Source of the DNA: Trifolium pratense
Lineage: Eukaryota; Streptophyta; Magnoliopsida; Fabales; Fabaceae
Assembly: GCF_020283565.1 (NCBI RefSeq)
Contig: NC_060061.1
Coordinates: forward strand, 5,216,010-5,280,009
Direction: 5' to 3'
DNA: 64,000 nucleotides
Shown: positions 24,644-35,444 of the stretch, in pieces
Layout of the letters: each line of letters opens with the position of its first letter
Numbering within the stretch: position 1 is the first letter of the stretch
The notes under the pieces: generated by a model
What the model was told of the DNA's origin: nothing
The model's input: only the letters and a program-made list of their open reading frames with translations
Databases searched by the model: none
Translations under genes and position numbers: made by a program

Positions 24644-27600
24644 ATGGCTGCTCCTGGAGAAATTGGGGTATCTGAATTCCTTCAGGTTTCATCATTTTAC
24701 TTTATTCCCTCTCTTTCAAATTTCAATAAGCATCATAAAATACTCTTTTTTTTTTACCATGTTGTTGGAATGGACCATTTAGTACAATTGTGTTTATGGG
24801 GTTTGTGATTTTGGTTTCAGGGTACATGTAGACAAACATTGTTTTTGGCAAAGAAGCCTGAAAAACATAGAAGCCAATTGCTTTGGGGTACCCTTTGTAA
24901 TAGGGGTCGTGTTTCGACTCGTTCAACCCGTAAGTCATTGCGTTTGAGGTGTCAAGCTCAAGAAAATCCAAGAGTTGTGGTTACTGGGAGTGTTGCAGGT
25001 TCAGTAGAACAACAATCTGGCTTGATTGAGAAGCCTTCTGCGGAAGTTATTCATTTGTACCGTGTACCGTTTATCCAAGAAAGTGCAGCTGCTGAGATTT
25101 TAAAGGAAGCTCAAGCGAAAATCTCTAATCAGATAGTGGACTTAAAGACTGAGCAATGCTTTAATGTTGGTCTTGGTTCACAACTTTCGAGCGAAAAGCT
25201 TTCGGTTCTTAGATGGCTTCTTTCAGAAACATTTGAACCCGAGAATTTGGGAACTGAGAGCTTTCTTGAGAAGAAGAGTAAGGAGGGTTTGGAGAAAGTT
25301 ATTGTAGAGGTTGGTCCCAGGTTATCTTTTACCACAGCTTGGTCTGCGAATGCTGTGTCAATTTGCCAAGCATGTGGTTTGACGGAAGTTAATCGTTTGG
25401 AACGGTCAAGGAGGTATTTGTTGTACACAAATGGTGAATTACAAGAACATCAAATTAGTGAATTTGCAGCTATGGTGCATGATAGGATGACTGAATGTGT
25501 TTATACTCAGAAGCTAACATCCTTCGAGACCAGTGTAGTTCCGGAAGATTATTATTATATACCTGTAATGGAGAAAGGGCGGAAGGCATTGGAAGAGATT
25601 AATCTGGAGATGGGTTTTGCTTTTGATGAACAGGATTTGGAATACTACACCAAACTTTTCAGAGAAGACATTAAGCGTGATCCAACTAATGTTGAATTGT
25701 TTGATATTGCTCAGTCCAACAGTGAACATAGCAGGCACTGGTTTTTTACCGGAAAGATCTTTATTGACGGACAACCTATGAATAGGACTCTTATGCAAAT
25801 TGTCAAAAGCACGTTACAGGCAAATCTGAATAACTCAGTTATTGGCTTTAAGGATAACTCAAGTGCAATTAGGGGTTTTCAAGTGAAGCCGTTGCGACCA
25901 GTTCAGCCTGGTTCAACAAGCCCGTTAAACTTGACAGAACGCGACATGGATATCTTATTTACAGCTGAAACGCATAACTTTCCATGTGCTGTGGCACCTT
26001 ATCCTGGTGCAGAGACAGGTACAACTAAGCAAATAGTCCTTATGTGTCTTGAACTTATATTGAATGCAGTTAATATAAATCTCGTAACTTTTTTTGATAA
26101 TCGATTAATCGCCAATTAAAAGGAAATCTTTTTTCAATTTTTGTTAGAGCTATTTCAGCCGCTGAAGCAGCTACCGGACATCCTTTTTTATTAACAATTA
26201 ACAATATCATGACAATTCATTGACGAGTTTACTAGATCGATAATTTTCATTTTTGATGTTTAAAAATTATAGGTGCTGGAGGTCGAATTAGGGATACACA
26301 TGCAACAGGAAGGGGTTCGTTTGTCCAAGCAGCTACAGCTGGTTATTGTGTTGGAAATCTCAACACATCAGGGTTATATGCTCCGTGGGAAGATCCGTCA
26401 TTTACTTACCCGTCAAATTTGGCACCGCCGTTGCAGATTCTTATAGATGCAAGTAATGGTGCATCTGACTACGGCAACAAATTTGGAGAGCCGTTGATCC
26501 AAGGTTTCTGTAGAACTTTTGGAATGAGACTTCCTAGTGGGGATAGACGGGAATGGTTGAAGCCGATCATGTTTAGTGCAGGAATTGGGCAGATTGACCA
26601 CCATCATATAACAAAAGGAGAGCCTGACATTGGAATGCTGGTTGTTAAAATTGGAGGTCCCGCTTATCGTATTGGGATGGGAGGTGGCGCAGCCTCGAGC
26701 ATGGTTAGTGGGCAGAATGATGCAGAGCTTGATTTCAATGCCGTGCAACGTGGGGATGCTGAGATGGCACAAAAACTGTACCGTCTTGTTCGTGCCTGTA
26801 TTGAGTTGGGGGATAAAAATCCAATTGTGAGTATTCATGATCAAGGTGCTGGTGGGAACTGTAATGTTGTGAAGGAAATTATTTACCCCAAGGGTGCTGA
26901 GATTGATGTCCGATCAATTGTGGTTGGTGATCATACAATGTCTGTTCTAGAGATTTGGGGTGCAGAGTATCAGGAGCAAGATGCAATCTTGGTGAAGCCC
27001 GAAAGTCACGAGCTCTTAAAATCAATCTGTAAAAGGGAAAGGGTTTCAATGGCCGTGATTGGAACTATTAGTGGCGATGGACGAGTTGTGTTAGTTGATG
27101 GTTTAGCAACTCAGAAGTGTCTCTCAAATGGACTCCCTCCACCTCCCCCTGCCGTGGATCTTGAACTTGAGAAGGTCCTTGGTGACATGCCTCAAAAATC
27201 ATTTGAATTTAATCGAATTGTTTATGAGCGAGAGCCGCTTGATATTGCCCCTGGGGTTACAGTCATAGATTCTCTAAAGAGGGTATTGAGATTACCATCG
27301 GTCTGTTCAAAACGCTTCTTGACAACAAAAGTCGATAGGTGTGTTACCGGTCTAGTGGCACAACAGCAAACTGTTGGCCCTTTGCAAATTCCCCTAGCTG
27401 ATGTCGCTGTTACCGCTCAGACTTTTACTGACTTGACTGGAGGTGCGTGCGCCATTGGGGAACAACCAATCAAAGGTCTGCTAGACCCAAAGGCGATGGC
27501 TCGGTTAGCTGTTGGAGAAGCACTCACCAATCTTGTATGGGCAAAGGTGACTTCACTTTCTGATGTCAAGGCAAGTGGCAATTGGATGTACGCTGCCAAG

Positions 27601-29280
27601 CTTGACGGGGAAGGGGCTGCCATGTATGATGCTGCTATATCTTTGTCGGAAGCAATGATTGAACTTGGTATTGCTATTGATGGAGGAAAAGACAGCCTTT
27701 CTATGGCAGCCCGTTCTGGAAGCGAAGTTGTCAAGGCTCCTGGAAATCTTGTAATCAGTGTTTATGTTACTTGTCCTGATATTACAAAAACTGTGACTCC
27801 AGATTTGAAACTTGAAGATGACGGTGTTTTGCTTCATATTGATTTGTCAAAGGGAAAGCGGCGATTAGGTGGATCTGCTCTTGCACAAGCATTTGACCAA
27901 GTTGGAGATGACTGTCCTGATCTTGATGATATTCCTTATCTTAAAAAGGTCTTTGAAGGTGTTCAAGAGCTTCTTACTGAGGAACTGATCTCCGCTGGTC
28001 ATGATATCAGTGACGGTGGGCTCCTAACTTGTGCCTTAGAGATGGCATTTGCCGGTAACCGTGGACTTATTTTGAACTTGAATTCACAAGGTAATAGCCT
28101 TTTCCAAACACTATATGCAGAAGAGCTTGGGTTAGTTCTTGAGGTAAGCAAGAAAAATTTGGGTATTGTGATGGATAAATTGAACAATGTGGGAGTTTTG
28201 GCTGAAACCATCGGTCAAGTTACTGCCACTCCATCGATCGAAGTTAAGGTTGATGGGGTGACTTATTTGGAAGAAAAAACTAGTCTTCTTAGGGACATGT
28301 GGGAAGATACTAGTTTTCAGCTGGAAAAATTCCAAAGGTTGGCTTCTTGTGTGGATATGGAGAGAGAAGGTCTTAAAAATCGTTACGAACCTTCATGGGA
28401 ACTGACTTATACTCCTTCTTTCACCGATGATAAGTACATGTCTGCTGCTTTAAAACCTAAAGTAGCTGTGATAAGAGAAGAAGGGAGCAACGGAGACAGA
28501 GAAATGGCTGCAGCGTTTCATGCTGCTGGTTTTGAACCATGGGATGTTACTATGTCAGACCTTCTTAATGGTGTGGTCTCTTTGCAAGAGTTCCGTGGAA
28601 TTGTGTTTGTTGGTGGGTTTAGCTACGCCGATGTGCTTGATTCTGCAAAAGGTTGGTCTGCTTCTATAAGATTCAACGAGTCGGTTTTAAAACAATTTCA
28701 AGAGTTTTACAAGCGTCCCGACACTTTCAGTCTAGGCGTATGCAATGGTTGTCAGCTCATGGCTTTGTTAGGATGGGTACCAGGACCTCGAGTTGGGGGT
28801 GTGCATGGTGCTGGTGGCGACCTGTCACAGCCTAGGTTCATTCACAATGAGTCCGGGCGATTCGAATGCCGCTTTACAAATGTTACAATAAAGGACTCAC
28901 CGGCTATAATGTTCAAAGGTATGTCTGGTAGTACAATGGGGATATGGACTGCTCATGGTGAAGGAAGAGCGTATTTCCCAGATGAAGGTGTGCTGGAACG
29001 CGTTGTTCATTCAGAGTTAGCTCCTGTAAGATATTGTGATGATGCTGGTAATCCAACAGAGACATATCCTTTCAATGTAAATGGCTCTCCTTTAGGAGTA
29101 GCGGCTATTTGTTCTCCGGATGGAAGACATCTTGCAATGATGCCTCATCCAGAGCGTTGCTTCTTAATGTGGCAGTATCCATGGTATCCAAAGCTGTGGA
29201 ATGTTGATAAGAAGGGTCCTAGTCCTTGGTTGCGCATGTTCCAGAATGCTAGAGATTGGTGTTCACAAGATGAAATATGA
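24644..29280 (+). CDS. Phosphoribosylformylglycinamidine synthase (FGAM synthase), organellar
   Basis: Exons 24644-24685, 24821-26018 and 26273-29280, total 4248 nt, 1415 residues. The enzyme converts FGAR, glutamine and ATP to FGAM, step four of de novo purine synthesis. The first ~50 residues (MAAPGEIGVSEFLQ, then a Ser/Arg-rich part) look like a plastid or mitochondrial transit peptide, split by intron 1. The large single-chain form follows: RLSFTTAWSANAVSIC, SNSEHSRHWFF, FTAETHNFPCAVAPYPGAET, SIHDQGAGGNCNVVKEI, CVTGLVAQQQTVGPLQ, AGHDISDGGLL, then a class I glutamine amidotransferase with Cys1237 in LGVCNGCQLMA and His1372/Glu1374 in MMPHPERC. All catalytic elements are intact and length equals plant homologues. 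In nodulated legumes this pathway also feeds ureide synthesis; nothing in the sequence tests that. Confidence 0.97.
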
Positions 29281-30373
29281 GGTATTATTTTTCTCCTAAA
29301 TTTTATTATTTTGGTTGGGTCAAGAATTTTTCCAACGTCATTGAGGTTATGAGATTTTTTTTTTAGAGCGAGTAAAATATCTCTATTAAGTGTATTATGT
29401 TGTTTTACCTCAATTTGTTCACTCCCGATTAAGAAAAGGGTTCTGCATTTGTTGTACTGAAATCTTAACTTTTGATTCTAAAATTTCATGTAAGGGCTGT
29501 TCCGATGCTTTATGATAACTTTATTTTAGTAATAATTTTACCGGTTATGACTTAGGTATGATTGAACTGTAGTTGATATCCTGTTGATCTGTTGTCAGGA
29601 ATAAGATATCCTCAACGCTCACTGTTTGCTGGCAAGGAAAACCAGGCACTCGTCTGAAGGAGAAGCTGTGTCTCTTTCGAAGACCTAAATGCCATCCTTT
29701 ATTCTTCGGTCCAAATATCAATTCAACAGAAGCTTCATTTTGTTTTTGCTGCATTCTTTTCTTAGTACTTGTGGATTGCATAGAATTGTTCTTTCTTAAT
29801 CTACATTGTTAGTGTGTTAGCTATAGTCTAAGAAAATGTATTGGCAGAGAAATAGGAATTGGAATAGCAGCAAACAGACTTGTTGACTGGTTTTTTGCAG
29901 GAAAGGGAGGGAGTGATAGTCGGAGTTTGCTGGTATAATGCAGCCAGCGATAAATAATACTCCGACAGTTTTACGTTTTTGATGAATTTGAAGCATTTTC
30001 TTATTATCATTACGACATAATGTAATGTGCTTGAAAATTCTGTTTGTTTCTTTATCTTATGTGATTTCAACAAATCTTAGAGTATTTGATTATTTGGACT
30101 GTCATGAATAGAAACTTTGGACTGTCATCAATAGAAACATGATTCATGGACTAAATTAACAATCTGCATTCATATGGCAGTGTATAAATTTTGACTTGAT
30201 CATGGACTATGGACCTATAACTGTATTTAGTCTTGCAATCTATATAATTATTTAAATGTTTTTATTTTGCTTCAGCATTGATATAACTTATAAGTATCTT
30301 TTTCCTTTGCAAAAAGAAGCTTGTAACAGTAATAGAATAATTTTTTAGAATATTGCGGTGATTAAATTAAGCA

Positions 30374-30550
30374 AAATGCTGAACAGTGCTCCGAGCACTG
30401 GTTAAACATTTGACTAAAGAAATTTTGTCTTGAAAATTGTGCATTCAATACATTGAAAGTGTAATAAAAAGTTATATTATCAACATTAGCTTTATCTTTT
30501 ATTTATATTTTTGGTATGCTTAACTAGTGCCCGGGACACTGTTTAGCATG
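30374..30550. mobile_element. MITE with palindromic termini, second subtype
   Basis: Left end ATGCTGAACAGTGCTC and right end GACACTGTTTAGCAT are inverted repeats; the left end holds the near-palindrome CAGTGCTC-C-GAGCACTG and the right end AGTGCCCGGGACACT. About 177 bp, no coding capacity. A lone related end is at 43031-43076. Confidence 0.65.
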
Positions 30551-30684
30551 ACTCTTAAATTAATAGTATGATCTTTTGTCAAAAAAAATAATAGTATGAT
30601 CTTGAAAACTAAATTGGACATTTAATTTGAGGTATGAATACTACCTTTGCTAGTCATTTTAAAAAGTGCAATTATTGTCCCATA

Positions 30685-30795
30685 AGTCACAGTTCAATTG
30701 ACAAAAAGTTGAAATTGTTAGGTCGGACGTCGTGATCCGGATTCGAACCTGTAAATTATATGTGAGTTTAATTTCAATGGATTACTACTTCATCT
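30685..30795 (+). mobile_element. SINE-like element
   Basis: CAGTTCAATTGACAAAAAGT, AAATTGTTAGGTCGGACGTC and box-B-like GGATTCGAACC, ending near an oligo-A run. Same layout as 18305-18420. Confidence 0.45.
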
Positions 30796-31765
30796 AAGAC
30801 AAAAAAATTGCAATTATTAATGGCAAGAAAGTGATGAAATGTCAAAAAAAAAAGTGCAATTATTGAGTCAAAAATAATAATGTGCAATAATTATTAGTAA
30901 TATGTAATTGATTTAATTCCTTTGACCTAATGTATGTAGTATTTTGATTTATTTTTCTCCTTTTGACTTGAAATGCATGAATATTACCTCTCATTGATAT
31001 TTTGGTGAATCAACATTTAATATATATAAAAAAGTGTTTGTGATTGTGATAAATAACCAAAGACTCTTTGGATGATTATAAAATGAAAAGAAGCAAAGAT
31101 GATGATATAGAAAGACTTGTTGAGCTGTTTGATTTGTCATCTCCTCTCTTCTCTTAGAGTAAAAGGATAAACATCGTTGGCATGCCATTGCTGTTCATTT
31201 ATTTATTTAATACTATACTTATGGTATTAAAGACGGTGCTTACGAGTCATATATATATATAGTATGCAATCTAATCCCTCAAAAGCCAACCCACATAGTT
31301 TAATAATCACACATACATATGTGGTCATATATATGACTAATGCTAAATATAGTAAAAGGAAGTATAAAGAATAAAAATCACGACACAAGCACCACTACCT
31401 ACTTGAAATCTGCCAAACCCTGCCTCTTACTTTCTAAACACACGACACGACACAAACACTTCGTGAAATATCAAGAAGGAAGTGTTTGATATATATAGTA
31501 TTTTATGTTTGAATATTAAAAATGAGTCCTAATAAAAATACAAAAATTTTAAAAATAATTATTCTCTATTTAAATTATAAATTACATAAAAAGTAGTACA
31601 AAATAATAATTGTGATTGTATATAACACAAATAAGAGATATCTTAATTAAGGATTAAATTTTATACAAATATTGAAATGACTCGGTTGTTGAGTTTGTGA
31701 ATAAGTTGTAATATGTATTAATTTTAATTCATAAGTTTTCCAAAAAAATAATATTATCGGTTATA

Positions 31766-31859
31766 TATTTATTTTTTTTTATAACGAGCTGGGGATCGAA
31801 CCCAGGATCTATAACGTAATACCCAAATCCCTCACCACTAGACCAAATCTAGTGGCTTT
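31766..31859 (-). mobile_element. tRNA-like SINE, family 1, copy 1
   Basis: On the minus strand: box A TGGTCTAGTGGTGAG, then box B GGGTTCGATCCCCAGC, then an A-rich tail. It is flanked by a perfect 12-bp duplication TTATCGGTTATA (31754-31765 and 31860-31871), which shows retroposition. The body is only about 90 bp, little more than a tRNA. Confidence 0.8.
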
Positions 31860-32297
31860 TTATCGGTTATAATTTAATTTAAAATGATTATAACAAAAAT
31901 TATACAGAAAAAAGTAACATTATGGAGATTTGAACCAAAAACTTTGCAGACACTCAAATCATATCCTACCACTAATCTATTAATACACAAATCATATTCT
32001 ATCACTAATCTATTCGAGAAGATCTATATATTTTTATTTTTTTTGAAGCAAATGGGTGGTGTGAAGGTGGAGCCAAGACAATTAATCACCTTACCATGTT
32101 GACAACACTAGAAGAAGTATATAGAAAATTTAATATGAGAAGAGAATCAAAATATTGTCCTCCCACACAACCCTGAAAAAGACAACAATTTACACGTACA
32201 GAACAGAAACATAATTCATAACAAATTATAATTTTTTATTATTTTATGATTAGTTCATCGATCATAGACCCATTAGTTAAGTCACGGATGTGGTAAG

Positions 32298-32625
32298 TGA
32301 AATGATACTAAAATTGAATAGGAAATAAAGTTAAGGTAGGAATCATTCTTATTAAACTTAGATCAAATAGTTGCAATACAAAATGAATTTGAGATGTGAA
32401 AAGAGAGTTTGGGAGAGAAGAATAACAACTTCACCAATCACATAAAAAATGAGAAATAACTCCTAGTTCACTATATATACTATCCATGTGTGATAAAATC
32501 CCTTAGTGTGATAATTCGCATCAAGCTTAACAGAATGACCTTCATTTGCCTCTTGTGAGACCCTCCACTCCTCATTTGCTGACTCATCAGTTTCTAGACC
32601 CTTCCCTTTATTTTGTCTCATTACA
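32298..32625 (-). repeat. 3' LTR (left on the map)
   Basis: 328 bp, TG...CA in the map orientation; 99.4% identical to the other LTR by eye. The internal ORF reads into it and stops at 32463. Confidence 0.93.
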
Positions 32626-35096
32626 ATACCATCCCCTTTAAAACCAACCTTGTCCTCAAGGTTGAAATTAAGATAAAGGTGTTGACTGAGAGTAGTAACT
32701 CCTAAAGTAAGCTCCAAGTTAAGCATGCCTTCTTTATGGACTAGAGAATACAATTGGATGATAGCAACATATTTCCATATGACTTCCAAGTTCAAAGCAA
32801 AGCACACCGCGCCAAAAGACAATCCACCCGGATCCCATTTCTTGGAGTGCCATGGAAAAACAATAAGATGAACACAAAGTAGATCAAGCTTTGCACTTTG
32901 TGACCAAGATCCAAGCATTCCTACCATCTCAACATTTGTAACAGCTGGCATTATTGAAGTGTGTACACTCAGTAAATGTACTAGTGTAGTAAAAGCCACA
33001 TAAAAATAAGTCAGGCACGGAACTTGAATTAATGAAGCAGCAACATCTTCAAGAGGCACAACAATGACAATTCCAATACAAGTGGTGTAGTTTAGGCCAA
33101 CTCCCTTGCCAACTATTGGTGCAATTAACTCATCAATCATGTTGGCATTCATTTCACAGTTGTAAGTCATTGCAGAATAGTATGCTATCATATCCTTCTT
33201 CTGCACATCATGAAATAGGTCACAAGCTTTGTGAATGCTGCCATAGTGTGCATAACAGTCACTGAATGAATGGACCAACTGATCTTTCCATATCATGAGA
33301 ATGTCATTAATGTGTGATTCAATCCGGTACCAATACTCTCGATCCAACCACGGTGAACATGATGAACGAGTCTCTCCTTTGTGAGTCCTAAAATCATTTG
33401 ATGCTCTCCGGCATGCAATGATTGCTTCATAATATTTCTCCTTCCAAATACTCATTGCATCAGTAAGCAAGCAATGGCTAACAACCTTTAGAGCAAACAC
33501 AAACTCTTCAATTGATATATTTTCCTCTCTAAAATTCCTCCAAAGTTGAACCAAAGAAGAATGATAATCCCCTGACACATGAAAAAACAAACTTGACAGC
33601 AGCTTTTGTTGCTTCCATCCAGTGAAGATTTTATAGCCGCATACACGTCTTTGAGTTTTCAACTTTCTATTCTTTGTCCACTGAAAATAGCATATAGACC
33701 TACAAAATTTTTCATAAGAGAAATACCATATGTCTCCCATACTTTTAGTCCCAACCAATCTCTTTAAAAATTTAATGTTCTTCTCAAAGACATTGAGCAC
33801 AACAAGAAAACTATGATACTCAATATTAGTCCAAGATGGAGCATTTAACAATCCAGTACAAACAGATTTTCCATGTGTAATTTCAAGAGTAGTTGCGATT
33901 TCTCCAATAGATACATTATTACCAACACCATTTGTCATAGCTACATTATCTGGTGCAATTCCATGTTCCCCAAATCCACAAAAGTGGTTGTCCAGAGGAC
34001 TAATTTTTGACAGAACCTCATTAGCGACTAAGAGTGCTTCTATTAGTTTAATGATACCGTAAACTACAAGAAAGTAGCCATGAGACAATTCTATCCTACC
34101 ACCCTTTAATTTCATGTATCTATAACTATTTTCATCGTACAAAATGAACATTGTACCACATGCTTCATTTTTAATTTTGCCTAATGTACCCACCACAATG
34201 CTATATTCAATATACCAAGATTTAATATGATCAGCAAACCTGGTAGCAACTACACAGCTTGTCTGATCAGGTGGTGCAGGTGGCTGTGGAGGATTCGATA
34301 TTGTGCGATAGGTCCAATCTGGTGGTTTTGGCAGCAGCGACTTCATTGAGACATTTCGTCGAGCATGAGAAAGGCATGTTTGTATCGAGCTAGACAACAT
34401 TATTATTGGATATGGTGATTTTGCTGTACATAGCCATTCTGAAATTGACTCGTTATCTTGTGGCTCGTGCTGTGAAATCAAGGCCATTGTCTCTGTAGTA
34501 ACCTCCAAACCAATTTTAGTGAATCGTCGATCCCTCTGTCTTGGTGTTCCATGAATCCTCGTGAATGACTCTGTTATGGCGAGTTTTCCAACATCGTTAT
34601 CGACATCACATGTCGGCGTCACTGTTTCCACCATTTTCGTCTCACAGACAGATTCAGGTTCCAGAATCGGTTCCAAGAATGGAAGAAATGCATCCGAAGA
34701 AGGCAGGGCAGTGTCCTTGGTTACAACATGATTCACGATTGGTGCCATGGAGGGAACAATTGTATCTGAAACTAAGAGAGTTTCGTTCACCGATTTGGAA
34801 GCAACAATTTCTTCTTGCAATAATTTCTGCTCACTAACGGAAGGAACCTCGATCTGTTTTGCAGATAAACGAAATTCATCATGCATCAATAAATTGGTAT
34901 TCAACGGTTCTGGTGTAGGGATGTATTTGGGTGAGTTCGATGCACCATGGGAAGAGCTCGGCGAGCAGTTGTAGTGTTGAAGTAGAATCTCCAATTTGGA
35001 GATGATTCTGTCGAAAGCAGCGTTGTTGCGAGCGTGCATTTTCTCCCATCGATCCCATCGATCTTTTTCGGCGATGTTCTTCACATACTCTGCCAT
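32463..35096 (-). CDS. Intact 877-residue ORF of the LTR element, function unknown, with a PPR-like segment
   Basis: An uninterrupted frame starts 20 bp inside the 5' LTR boundary, at ATG 35096, and ends in the 3' LTR. The N-terminus (MAEYVKNIAEKDRWDRWEKM, then RIISKLEILLQHY) looks coiled-coil and charged. Around residues 300-320 is LGKIKNEACGTMFILYDE, weakly tubby-like. At about 612-665 CYAHYGSIHKACDLFHDV and KKDMIAYYSAMT resemble a plant PPR repeat, suggesting a captured host gene piece. Near residue 820 LEDKVGFKGDGIVMRQ is encoded across the polypurine tract. No YxDD, DDE or CCHC motif was found. It may be translated, or kept only as RNA filler; I do not assign a function. Confidence 0.7.
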   Translation of the reverse strand: MAEYVKNIAEKDRWDRWEKMHARNNAAFDRIISKLEILLQHYNCSPSSSHGASNSPKYIPTPEPLNTNLLMHDEFRLSAKQIEVPSVSEQKLLQEEIVASKSVNETLLVSDTIVPSMAPIVNHVVTKDTALPSSDAFLPFLEPILEPESVCETKMVETVTPTCDVDNDVGKLAITESFTRIHGTPRQRDRRFTKIGLEVTTETMALISQHEPQDNESISEWLCTAKSPYPIIMLSSSIQTCLSHARRNVSMKSLLPKPPDWTYRTISNPPQPPAPPDQTSCVVATRFADHIKSWYIEYSIVVGTLGKIKNEACGTMFILYDENSYRYMKLKGGRIELSHGYFLVVYGIIKLIEALLVANEVLSKISPLDNHFCGFGEHGIAPDNVAMTNGVGNNVSIGEIATTLEITHGKSVCTGLLNAPSWTNIEYHSFLVVLNVFEKNIKFLKRLVGTKSMGDIWYFSYEKFCRSICYFQWTKNRKLKTQRRVCGYKIFTGWKQQKLLSSLFFHVSGDYHSSLVQLWRNFREENISIEEFVFALKVVSHCLLTDAMSIWKEKYYEAIIACRRASNDFRTHKGETRSSCSPWLDREYWYRIESHINDILMIWKDQLVHSFSDCYAHYGSIHKACDLFHDVQKKDMIAYYSAMTYNCEMNANMIDELIAPIVGKGVGLNYTTCIGIVIVVPLEDVAASLIQVPCLTYFYVAFTTLVHLLSVHTSIMPAVTNVEMVGMLGSWSQSAKLDLLCVHLIVFPWHSKKWDPGGLSFGAVCFALNLEVIWKYVAIIQLYSLVHKEGMLNLELTLGVTTLSQHLYLNFNLEDKVGFKGDGIVMRQNKGKGLETDESANEEWRVSQEANEGHSVKLDANYHTKGFYHTWIVYIVN

Positions 35097-35116
35097 GGTG
35101 AGAATGAAAGCACCAA

Positions 35117-35444
35117 TGAAATGATACTAAAATTGAATAGGAAATAAAGCTAAGGTAGGAATCATTCTTATTAAACATAGATCAAATAGTTGCAATACAA
35201 AATGAATTTGAGATGTGAAAAGAGAGTTTGGGAGAGAAGAATAACAACTTCACCAATCACATAAAAAATGAGAAATAACTCCTAGTTCACTATATATACT
35301 ATCCATGTGTGATAAAATCCCTTAGTGTGATAATTCGCATCAAGCTTAACAGAATGACCTTCATTTGCCTCTTGTGAGACCCTCCACTCCTCATTTGCTG
35401 ACTCATCAGTTTCTAGACCCTTCCCTTTATTTTGTCTCATTACA
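35117..35444 (-). repeat. 5' LTR (right on the map)
   Basis: 328 bp direct repeat of 32298-32625, next to the GTAAG duplication at 35445. By position it should drive minus-strand transcription of the element. The two differences from its partner are T/C and T/A substitutions within the first 60 bp. Confidence 0.93.

Larger units (their letters stand above)
29281..32297. other. 3' flank of FGAM synthase and gene-free interval
   Basis: The first several hundred bases are presumed 3' UTR; a possible 3'-UTR acceptor (TTGTCAG at 29599) is not supported further. The interval holds a palindromic-end MITE (30374-30550), a SINE-like unit (30685-30795) and a SINE (31766-31859). No coding region supported. 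Confidence 0.6.
32298..35444 (-). mobile_element. Complete non-autonomous LTR retrotransposon (3147 bp)
   Basis: Two direct repeats of 328 bp (32298-32625 and 35117-35444) both begin TG and end CA and differ at only two positions by eye. The element is flanked by a perfect 5-bp duplication GTAAG (32293-32297 and 35445-35449). On the minus strand a primer-site-like TTGGTGCTTTCATTC follows the 5' LTR directly, and a purine tract AAAGGGGATGG lies just before the 3' LTR. Nearly identical LTRs imply a recent insertion. The interior is filled by one long ORF that has no recognisable gag, protease, RT, RNase H or integrase, so movement must depend on enzymes supplied in trans. Confidence 0.93.

Noticed and set aside
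26413..26844. 143-codon antisense frame in FGAM synthase
   Set aside because: Shadow of a long, strongly supported coding exon.
29576..29610. 3'-UTR intron of FGAM synthase
   Set aside because: An acceptor-like TTGTCAG exists but no convincing paired donor or reason to splice there could be shown.
34565..35178. Short frames on both strands inside the LTR element near its 5' LTR
   Set aside because: Shadows of the 877-codon frame.
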